Assembly: GCA_977006965.1 (NCBI GenBank)
Contig: OZ345372.1
Span: 62,001 to 126,000, forward strand
Length of the DNA stretch: 64,000 nt
Source: Phymatolithon calcareum
Lineage: Eukaryota > Rhodophyta > Florideophyceae > Hapalidiales
Reading direction: 5' to 3'
The position numbers and the translations under genes are program-made. This document shows, piece after piece, positions 31,000 to 41,755 of this stretch (positions are counted from its first letter, which is position 1; the number at the start of each line of letters is the position of its first letter). The notes under the pieces are model-generated. The model saw nothing but the letters and a program-made list of their open reading frames with translations. It searched no databases and was not told where the DNA came from.

Positions 31000-31305
31000 A
31001 AAAATAAAAGTGCGTGTAGTGCTTTCCTGGCTTTCAGTCTGTCTGTCTGTCTTCTTCTTGTTCAGCGAAGGATAAATTTGTAATCTGGTGTCTCCATGTA
31101 GTTCCTGGCTTTGCCCGCATTTTTTGTTGCTCAGAAAGAATATGGTTTGTGCGAAATGGTCCGTTAGGTTTCGATGGCATTCTTTCCTTCTTTCTTTTTC
31201 TGAGGGATTTCTCGAAGCTGATGGAACAAGTGCGCATCCTTACAGCTCTAGTTGACTTTAACAGTTACGAGTGGTACTTGATGTCACAACAGCTGTCTAG
31301 GCTGC
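31000..31305. other. Unannotated spacer
   Basis: No gene or repeat recognised. It ends at the target duplication of an L-A insertion. Confidence 0.4.
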
Positions 31306-31317
31306 ACAAGGTGCAGA

Positions 31318-32576
31318 GGGGATATGTGTTGATTTATTTTAAAAGGCTCCCAAGGCCTCTCTTCAAGAGTAACAGGGCCGCTTTCGCACGATTTTCTAAG
31401 CTCACGTAGTTTGACTATTCAGTATATCCTTGATTCGTATTTCTCTCCCAACAAGTGCTCTAGTGAGTCGCTTACATGCATATTCAATTTCAGCACTAAT
31501 CTTGGATGAAGGTAGAATGTGTTGGAGGGCGACCAGCTCAATCACGGCTGTGACACCAAAGTATGCACATAGTACTGATTTTTTCCAAAGAGGTGCTCTG
31601 TTGAATATCAGCCGTAGGCATCCCAACAGTGTTGACCTTTCTCTTACGTGGAGAACCACCGGTAGATTACCCGACTCAGTTGGTATCTCGAGCGATCTGC
31701 TCTCTTCTTCCTTTGCCCATAACTCAATTATTTCTTTTCGTCGACCTTCCTTTGAGACTGAGCCCTCCTCCGCTTTATCGAGAGCTTTCTGCAGATTGTA
31801 ATCACTGGGAGTGCAAAGATAAGGGTTGGTGTTTATCTGGAAAAGGGGATGCCACTCTGATGCGATTACTCTGTCTAAGGTGCGATTGGGATCGCCGCTT
31901 AAATAAGCCAGGGGTGAGCAATTGGACACCCTGCAAAAAGGGGGTGCACGAACTGACACTAGACTAGCATTACGTTGCTTGTTAGTCGGTGTCTGCGATA
32001 AATCCGATTGTTCCTCTTGGAAGTGTTGCTGTGCTGACAATGTCGGTTGATATATCGCATGGAGTCGTTGTAGAGCTCCTAGATCTATGCTGATAATGTC
32101 GTTCATTATCCCCTGCAACATTGCGTGTCTACAAGATGTTCATATTTCTTGAGCCACTATATGTCCTTGATGTCTTCATCTCTTCCAGAATACTCATCTG
32201 CCTCATCGAGGCGCTTCTTCTGTCTCACTAGACTCGCAGGGAACCTTTCTGCTTGGTGTCTTCTCCTCATGGCAGGTGGTTCTAGTCGGCACAGAACTCG
32301 GCTTCTTCCATGTCGGTGCTCGGCATATGTCCCGAAAACATACTTGAGGAATAAACATTCTGCAGATTCGATTGCTGATTGTAGTCGCTTTTTCAGTGGC
32401 GTCACGTGGAGTGCATACTCCCGCTTTGGCAAAATAAGCGACTTGAAGATTCTAATGCATGTCAAAGGCTGAGAGCCTCGAACATTGACTCCAATATCCC
32501 GCAGTTTGTGTATGCACCCCACTGCATTTCGTACTCTTGATAACGCCATGTCGTCTGTTACGCCTTACAAAGTGCA
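31318..32576 (-). mobile_element. LINE L-A copy, 5'-truncated, containing a solo LTR
   Basis: Flanked by 12-bp repeats ACAAGGTGCAGA (31306-31317) and ACAAAGTGCAGA (32577-32588), one mismatch. It starts in ORF2 at the KGVTDDMALSRVRNAVGCIHKL motif and runs to the 3' terminus. This copy has an arginine codon where the full-length element at 4326 has its premature TGA, and reads PKREYALHVTPL there. Interrupted at 31797-32133 by an LTR. Confidence 0.9.
31797..32133. mobile_element. Solo LTR related to LTR-1 (337 bp)
   Basis: Begins TGTAATCACTGGGAGTG and ends GCGTGTCTACA, the same ends as the LTR-1 repeats, and is flanked by AGAT on both sides (31793-31796 and 32134-32137). The first 110 bp or so align with the 190-bp LTR; the middle is about 150 bp longer and unrelated. 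It interrupts L-A ORF2 between a glutamine-rich segment and KYEH. A solo LTR arises by recombination between the two LTRs of a complete element. Confidence 0.85.
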
Positions 32577-32588
32577 GACCATTGTCCA

Positions 32589-32896
32589 GTTTAACATACA
32601 TATCGCTAGGCAGCCGATCTTCGTTCGCCGTCCTTCAAAGGGATGTCCGGGTTGGAAACTATTTAGGACGCTCACGGTAGCTAATCATCTCTCTGCCTTC
32701 TTTCATTTCCTTCTGTCTTCTCTCCCAGCTTCCTTGAGCATTGCGGCGCACCACACAGGGCGGAATCAATGTACTACCATACTACCAGAAGGTGACAGTC
32801 TTCTCCCATGGGGAGGCCGGAGCACAGCTCTTTCCCTTTCAAAAACACTGAAATGTAGCGGCGAAAAATTCCTGACTGAACTCTTGGCTCCTTCGC
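32589..32896. other. Unannotated spacer
   Basis: No feature recognised between the L-A and L-F insertions. Confidence 0.4.
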
Positions 32897-32906
32897 GTGA
32901 CGCACA

Positions 32907-33355
32907 ATTTTTTTAGCAACTGTTTAGTTGTTTATTTGAACGCCCTCATTAACACTCCTACTCTGCGTGGTAATAGAAGCGATGGGATTTTCCCCCTCGA
33001 GATCTCTTCTGTGAGACCAGAGGTAAGTTGGGGTTTTGCTGACTATGCCACTTTGAGCGAAATGGAGCTTGTGGTTTCCGATTGAGTCCTCGTGTCTCGC
33101 CAGAAGTGTTGCCCCAAGCGTCAGCAGATGAATTGGTAACACTATAATAAAAATTTCCTCTTCTTCTTCTTCATTAACACTGCTGAGACTGTACGGGAGC
33201 AGCTTGTCGTAACTGTTCATTCTAGTATATCGCCTCGTCCCTAATACAGGTACTCGTCGTTCTCCATATTGTCAATTATGGTGGCGCTGTAGAGTAGTAT
33301 GGAGTCTAATGCCCTTCCGTTCTTAACATTTCTCCGGGGTCCAGTTCACACTAGT
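32907..33355 (-). mobile_element. LINE L-F copy interrupted by L-G
   Basis: Flanked by a 10-bp direct repeat GTGACGCACA (32897-32906 and 33356-33365). The minus strand encodes the C-terminus GRALDSILLYSATIIDNMENDEYLY followed by a 3' UTR that matches the L-F copy in the hAT gene, without that copy's tandem duplications. A plus-strand L-G fragment splits its 3' UTR. Confidence 0.88.
32960..33172 (+). mobile_element. LINE L-G 3' fragment inside L-F
   Basis: Flanked by 12-bp repeats ATTAACACTCCT (32948-32959) and ATTAACACTGCT (33173-33184), one mismatch. It holds only L-G 3' UTR sequence (CCCCCTCGAGATC, GTTGCCCCAAGCGTCAG, AATAAAAATTTCC and a TTC tail). Confidence 0.87.
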
Positions 33356-33365
33356 GTGACGCACA

Positions 33366-34065
33366 GGTGCACGGGTAGCCGGACTGGTTGTCATAACTGG
33401 TCTGTATCAAATCTGCTTAAATTCACAAGATTTTTTCGAAATCCAGCGACGGCATGGTTGGGCCTCGCATTTCGAGCGTGGCAAGTTCTCGATTTACCGA
33501 GTCCCAGGCGGGCGCGTTCGAGATAGCGCGAGCCATTTTCGGCGGAATTACCGTCAGAAGAATCGCCTTGCGCAGCACTACTGCTGCGGCCACTTGCGTC
33601 GGCGAGGGCACGGGCACGGGCGCCCGCGCCGGAATCTTGTCCTTTGTCGCTCGTGGTTCTTTCGGTCCCGTCAGGCCCTCTTCTCTCTCCTTGTATGTTT
33701 CGATAGCATTCAATCTGTTTACCTCCGTCTGGCCGTTGACCGAGGGCGAGCAATGCAGGCGATGGAGAGACTACTAGAATTACAGAAAATAATGACGGAA
33801 GAAATGATAGTGAGATGCGATATTTTTAGACAATGCGAAAGTAGTACATGGGAAGCTGCTCTGGTGTCAGCGGCTCTGGCGTTGAGGGCATCTAAAATAA
33901 AAACTTAAAACAATTCCCCATTCGTCTGGGTTAGCTATCACACGTGCTGTAAGTCTGAAGCCCGCTGGATGTAAGGAGGAACCAGGATGCCGTGATGCCC
34001 AGTCGCCTCCAGTAGTGAGGTCGCAAACGCGCACGTGTGGGCGATCGGAAGACCGAGTGAGCGTA
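33366..34065. other. Unrecognised region with antiparallel open frames
   Basis: A minus frame at 33713-33423 (AIETYKEREEGLTGPKEP, then PARAPVPVPSPTQ and NRELATLEMRGPTMPSL) overlaps a second minus frame and a plus frame. A plus frame ends MQAMERLLELQKIMTEEMIV...LALRASKIKT near 33908. Either could be part of a LINE ORF1, but I see no motif that proves it. Confidence 0.3.
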
Positions 34066-34079
34066 GGTCTCAAGTAACT

Positions 34080-34303
34080 TTCTTTCAATTCAAGTTTATT
34101 TAAAAAGCCCCGCAGACTTCCGAAGATATGGGCAAGGCTTTCTCTGATGCTACCTACCTTTGTGCAGCTCATGAAACGCCCTCCGGAATGGAGGACTGGA
34201 AAACTCAGGATTCAAAGTAATCCTGTCTCAGTCCCCTACGGGATTGTTGGTCCTTGCACTCGACCATTTTCGAGCGGGACGAGCAACACGAAATGAGCGA
34301 CAT
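34080..34303 (-). mobile_element. LINE L-B 3' fragment (224 bp)
   Basis: Flanked by a perfect 14-bp direct repeat GGTCTCAAGTAACT (34066-34079 and 34304-34317). It contains only the L-B 3' UTR (CAGACTTCCGAAGATATGG region and the AATAAA terminus), like the copies at 9634 and 10830. Confidence 0.92.
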
Positions 34304-34430
34304 GGTCTCAAGTAACTGTGCCGTATGTAGGACACGGAATGCCGTAAAACGCATTCACTGCGCTTCGGCGCACCACATACCTGGACGATGTGTAACCCCC
34401 CCCGAGAACCTCTTCGCGCCAAGCGGCCGG
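34304..34430 (+). other. Cys/His-rich short reading frame
   Basis: The plus frame reads CAVCRTRNAVKRIHCASAHHIPGRC, a C-x2-C...C...HH...C spacing reminiscent of PHD-type fingers in some LINE ORF1 proteins. It is only about 45 residues and ends in a C-run frameshift site. Function unknown. Confidence 0.3.
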
Positions 34431-34589
34431 ATATCCCTCGTGATACAGCAAAAGGAATATTTTTCACCTCTATATATCTATTGGGGTCAGAGCTACGTTT
34501 TGGCGGGGAGCACTTTTTTGAACTTTTTTAGTTTATTTTAAAAGATCGCAAGCGTACTCCAATACTCTTTACGTTAGAAATGCTCTTGT

Positions 34590-35224
34590 GGATATGTGTT
34601 GATTTATTTTCAAAGCTCCCAAGGCCTCTCTTCAAGAGTAACAGGCCACTTTTGCATGATTTTCTAAGCTCACGTAGTTTGACTATTCAGTATATCCTTG
34701 ATTCGTATTTCTCTCCCAACAAGTGCTCTAGTGAGTCGCTTACATGCATATTCAATTTCAGCACTAATCTTGGATGAAGGTAGAATGTGTTGGAGGGCGA
34801 CCAGCTCAATCACGGCTGTGACACCAAAGTATGCACATAGTACTGATTTTTTCCAAAGAGGTGCTCTGTTGAATATGAGCTGTAGGCCGCCCAACATTGT
34901 CGACCTTTCTCTTACGTGGAGAACCACCGGTATATTGTCCGACTCAGTTGGTATCTCGAGCGATCTGCTCTCTTCTTCCTTTGCCATAACTCAATTATTT
35001 CTTTTCGTCGCCCTTTCCTTGAGGCTGAGCTTGCTGCAGATCTTCATATTTCTTGAAGTACTCTATGTCCTTGGCAGCCTCCTTAATGTCTTCACCTCTT
35101 CCGGAATACTCATCTGCCTCATCGAGGCGCTTCTTTTGTTTCACTAGACTCGCAGAAAACCATTCTGCTTGGTGTCTTCTCCTCATGGCTGGTGGTTCTA
35201 GTCGGCGCAGAGCTCGCATTCTAC
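34590..35224 (-). mobile_element. LINE L-A copy, 5'-truncated
   Basis: Flanked by 13-bp repeats GAAATGCTCTTGT (34577-34589) and GAAAAGCTCTTGT (35225-35237), one mismatch. The minus strand runs from RMRALRRLEPPAMRRRHQAEW to the end of ORF2 and the 3' UTR. A small deletion removes part of the glutamic-acid-rich segment. Confidence 0.9.
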
Positions 35225-35295
35225 GAAAAGCTCTTGTCCTATGTCTTGTTCTCTTACAGAATCCTAAACTTGTGCGGAGATGGTAAGAATTTCTC

Positions 35296-35652
35296 GTGCC
35301 TGGATTTTTTGACTACAAATGGGCATCTGAGGCCTTTTTGGTTACCGTTCTATTCCCTATTCCTCAAATTCAAATTCGAGCTGATTGTGCTCCAGAGCTT
35401 CCATATGCTATCGAGCTCTGTTACCGAATCTTTCTTAAATACTTCTTGAAGACAGCTGATGACGTCTTCCACGGGCGCATTGAGCTCCAGTTGCCTGAAA
35501 TTCACCTCGGGGAGCTTGTGCTTGATATTCTCCTACACTGCGTACGGTACCGTCTTCTTCCCCATCGATGTGAGACGGTCTCCCTTCACAGTAAATATAT
35601 TAACCGAAGCGTTTCCGAATTTTTGCAATTAGGACCCTCTAGTTTCGGATAG
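35296..35652 (+). CDS. Hypothetical protein fragment, 118 codons
   Basis: An open plus-strand frame beginning at a GTG; no ATG is nearby, so it may be an exon or a 5'-broken gene. It reads FDYKWASEAFLVTVLFP, then ELPYAIELCYRIFLKYFL and IELQLPEIHLGELVLDILLHC. Composition is protein-like and unlike the LINEs. A GTAAG just upstream (35284) could be a splice donor. Unrecognised. Confidence 0.33.
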   Translation: MPGFFDYKWASEAFLVTVLFPIPQIQIRADCAPELPYAIELCYRIFLKYFLKTADDVFHGRIELQLPEIHLGELVLDILLHCVRYRLLPHRCETVSLHSKYINRSVSEFLQLGPSSFG

Positions 35653-35797
35653 CTCTGGGCCGAAGTGGCTTTCCCCAGAAATAACATAAAAACTGCTCGT
35701 GCCTCCGTGCCTCAGCTTCCCGACGTGATGCCTCTTGTGCCCGCACTTCCTCGTGACGCGCCCTCTCCTCGGCCCGGTCCTCTTCGCGACGTGCCTT

Positions 35798-36957
35798 TTA
35801 TTCAGCTCTCTCTTGTTCGCGGCGATCTTTCTCCTCTTGGCGCTCTAATACTCTTCGTTCTCTGTCCTCGTGTCTTCTCTCTTGATCTTGTATCATCTGA
35901 AGCTTGAAGAGCTCTTTTATGTCATTGTCATCTGACGGCATAGCGGCTGTGCGTGATCTCATCCTAACAAGGGGCCTGGGAGATGATGACGGTACAGATG
36001 GAAGCGAGTGACTTGAGCCCGCAAGGGCACTGGTCGGCGAGGCGGCGACATTTTCGTCCATATTTTCTTCTTGTTCGGCGGGAAAATCATCTTCCCTGTC
36101 TTCAAAATCTCCTTCTCCCATATCAGCTCTCTCAGTCATGAGACACTTCACACGCTTTGCTTCACAGACAATGGGGGGAATTGCGAGATCCCCCGTTGGT
36201 ACTGTTTTGCGGTGTAATGACGCAAATTTTCTTTTAAGAGACTCCACAGTTCGCTCTGTTCTTGGGTACCTCAAAGCGTGCTGCCTTGCCACTGACTTCC
36301 ATTCCATCCTGCCCAAAGGAAGAGTTTCTGCGAGAATTTCAAGTAAACTGTCTACTTCTTTCTAGGTGAACCCATTTCCGCGTCCCCCTGCCGCAGACAC
36401 AATGGCAGCCTTTCGGTTTGTTGTACTTCGCCTCCTCCTCTCAATACCTCCGCGAATACTTCCACCACGAGCTCTAGACCTTCCTCTCCCGCCTACCCTA
36501 ATTGCAGGGGGATCATATGCAGGGGTAGTGCTTGATGATCTTGAATTTCAGAACGCGAAGCACTTGTACCAGGTTGACCAAGATCCGAAGTTTCCCCCCG
36601 TAGAAACATGCTCGACGTCGGTTGGTTGTAGGAATTAATGCGTGGCAATGGAGGAAGTGATGCGTTCGAGGATGGGGCCGCCATCCCCCGTGGGCATGCT
36701 GAGAATACCGCTTGTTGCGGAGAGCCTGTTAGAAACCTACTTCGGTGATGATACGGAGCGGAAGAATGAGTGTACAGCGGTAGTGTCCGTAAAAAACTCG
36801 ATACGCGGAGCGGTAAAGTGCGAAGAGTGCTGGGTGTGTCTGCAATATCCGGAGCTCGATTAGTTGTTGAGCTTGCAGTTGACAGGAACGGAGACCTGAG
36901 CCCTTGAGGCACGGAAGGAGTGGGCGGAGATCGCTGCTCTGATTGTAAAGCGTGCAC
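35798..36957 (-). pseudogene. Harbinger-associated Myb/SANT-like protein
   Basis: The N-terminal part (36957-36530) is rich in S, P and T with PPLPRINSYNQPTSS. After a frameshift near 36530 come a glycine-arginine stretch (GRGRSRARGGSIRGGIERRRR) and GNGFT, a TAG, then KEVDSLLEILAETLPLGRMEWKSVARQH and TVESLKRKFASLHRKTVPTGD. That trihelix/Myb-like block with the PTGD motif is familiar from oomycete and red-algal repeat proteins. The C-terminal part is strongly charged (QERRHEDRERRVLERQEEKDRR), probably helical. In Harbinger systems such a protein helps the transposase enter the nucleus and bind DNA. Confidence 0.72.
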
Positions 36958-36959
36958 CT

Positions 36960-37840
36960 CATTGTCACAGTCTTGTGCAATTTCCGCAGCTTTTTCTCGA
37001 ATTGGAGGATTCTAGGTCATAAAAAGTCAATTGCAGGGGGCTGCAAGAAGTATTGCAAGATGTGCGATACCACAAGAGTAGATCGGACGGCAAAGGTGAC
37101 TAAGTACAAATACAGTAGGGACCACAGACAGGCGTCTGGGTAGCGGCAGGTAACTGTTTATACTGCACCAAACAAGCTTTGTCAGTTTGACTGGCTCGGA
37201 AGAAACAGAAAACAAGAAAAGTAATGATAGTTAGATAATTTGTCTTTTATCAAACGGAAAGATAGCAAAAAATGTATCAAAGGGCTTCCACTGGTTTCTA
37301 TCATGCACATTGAGGGTGTAAAAGTGATTCATGTGCAGAAAGTACGAGATCCTGGCGCATGCGAGATATTGAACGTACTTCCCCAAAGGACCGTAGGTAC
37401 CAAGCCGCGTCATTCTCATAAGTGCCAAGCTGCGCCTATAGCTAAAATGGTACCCATGTCCAAAGCAAAATAATTGAGAATTGTGTTGTTTGCTACCTTT
37501 CGAGGAACACAATCTACAATTGATCAAAGAGTGCACGGTGATAGACCCTGGCGGAGAATGACAATAGATCTGCTTCCCAGGAAGAGCAAGCGTCGGATGC
37601 TTATCTGCCCTTGTTCTCGACGGAGGAAGAACCGGAGAACGTTAGAATGTGCTCAATGCAATGTAAGAAACACAATCGACCACTTGGCGCTATTTACTAA
37701 GAGGAGGAATGCCATTCACGGAAATTGGTGGATGGAATGAAAATGAGCAGTTAGGCGCTGAGTGTTGAGAGATTAGCGCTGCATTAGAGACGTACCATTG
37801 TTAACCCGATGAGTCGGGACTGATTACACGGGCATGTTTA
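36960..37840. other. Spacer between the two Harbinger genes
   Basis: About 0.9 kb with overlapping short frames on both strands (for example a plus frame at 37240-37473). No motif recognised; probably non-coding transposon sequence or an older insertion. Confidence 0.35.
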
Positions 37841-37843
37841 TTT

Positions 37844-39014
37844 TCACGAAATGCTAATTAGCAGCTCATTCGCCTCAACACTTAAGTGTGGCATAAAAGC
37901 GGAAAGAATTTGATTCATTCCAACTAGTCTAGTCCTCATGTTAAACAAAAGGACAATGCTTTCCAATATCTTCTTTCTTTCTCCTCGATCCTCATATATC
38001 ATTCGGTCCTTTATGCGTGGGAATGTGTCCTGCAAAGCTCTCATTCCCCATTCAGAGGCCTGCCGCACCTTGCTTCACTGACGTCAACATTTTCCTCTGC
38101 CCCAATTAAAAAGTCCTGTGCGGACTTGATTAAGTATGGATGCTCTCTTTTCGCAAACGCAGAGTCCACAACGCATTGACCACCGCAACGATCAAAAATA
38201 ATTTTCAGCTTGGTGTACACATTCCCAAACTCTGCAATCATAGAGTCATGAATAGATCCGGGCGCATTGATTGCACAGCAAATAATAACGCCTGAAGGAG
38301 CGAAAGCAAACACGTTTCCTACGTAATGGTCGTGAGTCCATCCATTGTAGAACATGTTTTGGATGACAATATCTCCGGATTGCTCCAGTGTGAGCTTCAG
38401 TCCATCAGCTACTGCGTATACCTTTTTCAGCAAGGGGTACTTCGCCAATATGACTTCCTGATACGCAACGACTTCTGCATCAGAGGGCATCTTGACTGCC
38501 GCGAGGGGATTGTTTGATAACATACGGATGATAATCCGACGAGCAAAGCGAATGATAGGAAAGCGACAGTTCCCGTCACTCCAAACGTGATGGATAGCAT
38601 GAATTCTGATCCCCGCGTTAGCCCCCAGGCGAGAAAGAGAGCTAAGCAGTGCATAGCGTTCATAGTCCTCTGGCGACCTCTTCCAGAACTACGTGCCGGA
38701 AGTTTCTTGATTCTTCCGTCTGCTGAGTATGGCGTGTACGAGTAATAGACTGGTTCAAACATCCTCAACAAGTCTCGAAAAGGTCTATGTTCAAATCCGG
38801 TTAAAGTTATGAGCGATTGGTCACAACCAGACCCAAAGAGGGTCATGAATCCAGACATAGAAGGATGTTGAAGCGCACGCCGAGTTATCCTCCGGTTGCG
38901 CCTATGGCGGGAATGATTTGAGATCCTGCTCCTCAGCCGTGTGCGAGAGGCCGGAATTCGCCGCTTGTGTTGTCGACTGAGATAAAGGGCAAGCAAAATG
39001 TTGAGCCTCACCAT
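37844..39014 (-). pseudogene. Harbinger DDE transposase
   Basis: The N-terminal half reads MTLFGSGCDQSLITLTGFEHRPFRDLL and LALFLAWGLTRGSEFMLSITFGVTG. After a frameshift near 38550 it continues LSNNPLAAVKMPSDAEV, VADGLKLTLEQSGD (first D), WTHDHYVGNVFAFAPSG, INAPGSIHDSMIAEFG (second D) and GGQCVVDSAFAKREHPYL. A second frameshift near 38060 leads to VRQASEWGMRALQDTFPRI, carrying the third acidic residue (E). The catalytic triad is thus present but split over three frames. This is the DDE_Tnp_4 type. Confidence 0.82.
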
Positions 39015-39349
39015 GATGTAGGGTTGTCGTTGAGATGAGGAGCGAGCGCGTATTCCTCCGAGTAGCCAGGAGCTCTAGCGCTGTTACTTTCATCGTCTTC
39101 CGAAAAAAGATGCAGTACCCTACAATAAATAATACGAATACCGAAATATGTTTTTCGGAGTCAAAACAAATATCCTGCGCAATTTCGCGTGACTGCATCC
39201 AAAAATTGTGTCCGTCGTATTTTGTGTTTTCAGGAAGGCCCAATTAAAATTTTCATCCAGTTTATTAGCATTGTTTCGGCCAGTGAGAACGCTTCAAAGA
39301 TGGGGAAGTAGGTCCTTAATTCCACTTCCTCGAGCAAAATGCAGGGTTT

Positions 39350-41160
39350 TGAGACAGAAGCTATTTTCGCAAAGCTTTGCGCGTTATCGTAGGATAACGT
39401 GCCTGTTACGGGCGCGACGCTCTACATCCTGGACGGCCGTTCGCTCGCGGAATCCGGGCTCACCCTTCCGTTCAGTGCGGAGGGTCCACTTCTCATCGAT
39501 ATCGCCTGCGATGTGGTGATGATTCTGTTAACAGCGCCGCTCCTCTGCCCGAGCAAGTTGCCGCACGTCGTATACATCCGGCGTACGCCCAGCTCATCAT
39601 CCAGGACAATATTGGCTGTAATGGACTGCTGAGATCCTGTCGCCTGAGCATTGCTCAAGCTAGTCAGCATGGTGGCGTCTAGCTTGTCATCGAACGAATT
39701 GGCAATGCTGAATCATTTCAAGTACTGCTAACAACCGCTTGTGCAGAGAATGAGCTCAGTTCACCTTTTTAGGTCAACCCCGACACAGTGCATGATTTGA
39801 TTTTGTATCGAGGCTTGTAGCTCGCCGGAGTACAAGTATCATCGTCTTCGATGCTTCTTCCAAACAATACGCCGCCGTTGCAAGGCACAAGAAGAATTTC
39901 GACTCGAATCTAGGATGTCCTTGACCACTGTACCAGTATGTTCGGTGCACAAGAAAAAATTGCACTTCTCAGATTGTGGATGCCTTACTTTCTGTGGGTA
40001 AGTCGCTAGACTTTGTGCCCGCTGCAGAGGATTTGTTCATCATTATGTACAGATGCGGGACGACGAGAAATCCAAAGGTGTGATGCTGCACAACCGTACG
40101 TTTGTGGCCCCGCTGCTGCCGATCTCATGTTCAGCGACCATTGAGTCAAGGCGTTTGGACCTGGTGACGTATTCCTTTCGATCTTGCCGCTCGTGTCTAT
40201 TTTGGAGCAACAACAAGAGGCTGTGTATATCTCAGCGGGTGCTGCTATTTCGTACAACAATGGTAAAATCAACGCGTCAATGTCGGACATTAAGGCATGG
40301 AATCATACTTTGTTTCCCCGTGCGCCGCGAGTCTGTGCGCGACTTGTGGAGAAAATTCGCGTGACCCAAGAGGAATCGTCGATGATATCTGCTTATGCAG
40401 GCCTGTTTCAGCCTCACAACGTTCAGGACGGGCTGCCGAGAAATTTATTGTGGAAGAAACTCAACATTGACCAAATTAAGGCGAAAATCATGCCACTACT
40501 GCGTATGGCGGTCGGTGGCAGTGCGACGATGTCCGCATATACGAGCGAATTTCTGAAGATTGGCCTCCCGCGCCGCTTGTGAATGGTTACGGACTCACCT
40601 AGACAATGGACGGTGTTTTGAGCTCGGCTCCTTTCCAGAGTAGGTCTGGTTCGTGCGTCGAAGTTGTTCAAAAGTCTGAAATCATGCTGGTTTACGCACC
40701 GGGCATGAAATACTCCAGAAATGATTCTCCCCGACCGCGTAGCGAAGTCCACATTCGAGATATTTCTGTGACGACAGGGTATTAGAAAAAACCGGAAGCC
40801 ACCTCTTCGATGCCACCAACGTCGAACGAGCGCGGCACTCGGTCCTCACGGCTGTATGACGTGGAGATACACTACCCGGTTGTCGAGCGATCAGAACTTC
40901 CGTTCCAAGATTTCCAGTTCAATTTTGTGAGCCCATAGCAGTGGTGTAATATGGCACAGTGTAGCGCAGTTGAGTTTTGGGCCGATTTCTCGGAATTTTG
41001 CGCCTGGTTCCTCAGAACTGCGTGGTGCACCGGCAGATGTCTGGGAGCCTGTCAGGTACATTGGCATGCCACGGGCAGAAGCAAAATACTTTGTGATCGC
41101 CGTGCACGGAAAGGACGAGCCGTTCTGGACTGGAAATTTTTGGTCCTAAGCGACTGACTG
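39350..41160 (+). pseudogene. Unrecognised decayed coding region
   Basis: Several plus-strand frames in sequence look protein-like but change frame repeatedly: TGATLYILDGRSLAESGLTLPF (39410-39480), SILEQQQEAVYISAGAAISYNNGKINASM (40195-40280), KLNIDQIKAKIMPLLRMAVGGSATMSAYTS (40455-40550) and VRYIGMPRAEAKYFVIAVHGKDEPFW (41055-41130). They could belong to one large gene that has lost its frame. I do not recognise the family. Confidence 0.35.
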
Positions 41161-41750
41161 ACATTTGTTTGCCCGTTCTCTTTGACCAGTCTACGGGACA
41201 GGAAAACGATTTTGTAAACCTGGGCGTTTTCAATAGCGACATAGAGCCGAATAGGACATGACATTGGCTTCCGGAGAAGCTCGACTAAGCGGCGGCTCTC
41301 GGCCTAGCCAGACTTATTAAGGTTGAGAACTGGGCTTCTGAAACTAATTACTTCGCTTGTGGCTTCCCCAGTTTTTGCTGACAATTTGTTTGAAAAGGGC
41401 GGATAAAAGCAAGATCCGCCAAACAGGCAAGACAGTGACCCATTGTATTTACACTAGCCTTTGAACAAATCAAGATACTTTCGCGCTACTTCTCGACATT
41501 AAGCAAATAAACATAAAAAATATGGTGACTGAAGGCATCGGACATCTTTCCTACGAATATGTTTCTTTTCAAGAACATCTGCATAGCGCCTGCTCAAGGC
41601 CAACAGTTCCTCATGAAAGACACAGCGAGAATTCTCGCCGTCGTTTTGGCGAATATTATTTCGCGGAAAAAAAGAAAAAATGAGTAAATTCGCTAAATAC
41701 CCACCAAAAGTGGTAAAAGTACGCTAAATATCCACCCCTAGCCAAAGCTA
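41161..41750. other. Unannotated spacer with a duplicated motif
   Basis: No gene. At 41681-41730 the frame MSKFAKYPPKVVKVR is nearly repeated at 49042-48995 on the minus strand (TKFAKCPPKVVKVR), with matching DNA, so part of this spacer is an old dispersed repeat. Confidence 0.45.
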
Positions 41751-41755
41751 CTACT

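Larger units (their letters stand above)
35660..39245 (-). mobile_element. PIF/Harbinger DNA transposon, decayed
   Basis: Carries the two proteins expected of this superfamily on the same strand: a DDE transposase (39014-37844) upstream and a Myb/SANT-like DNA-binding protein (36957-35798) downstream. A GGGCC-containing sequence near each end (35658 and 39236) may mark the termini, but no convincing inverted repeat or 3-bp duplication was established. Both genes are frameshifted. Confidence 0.7.
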
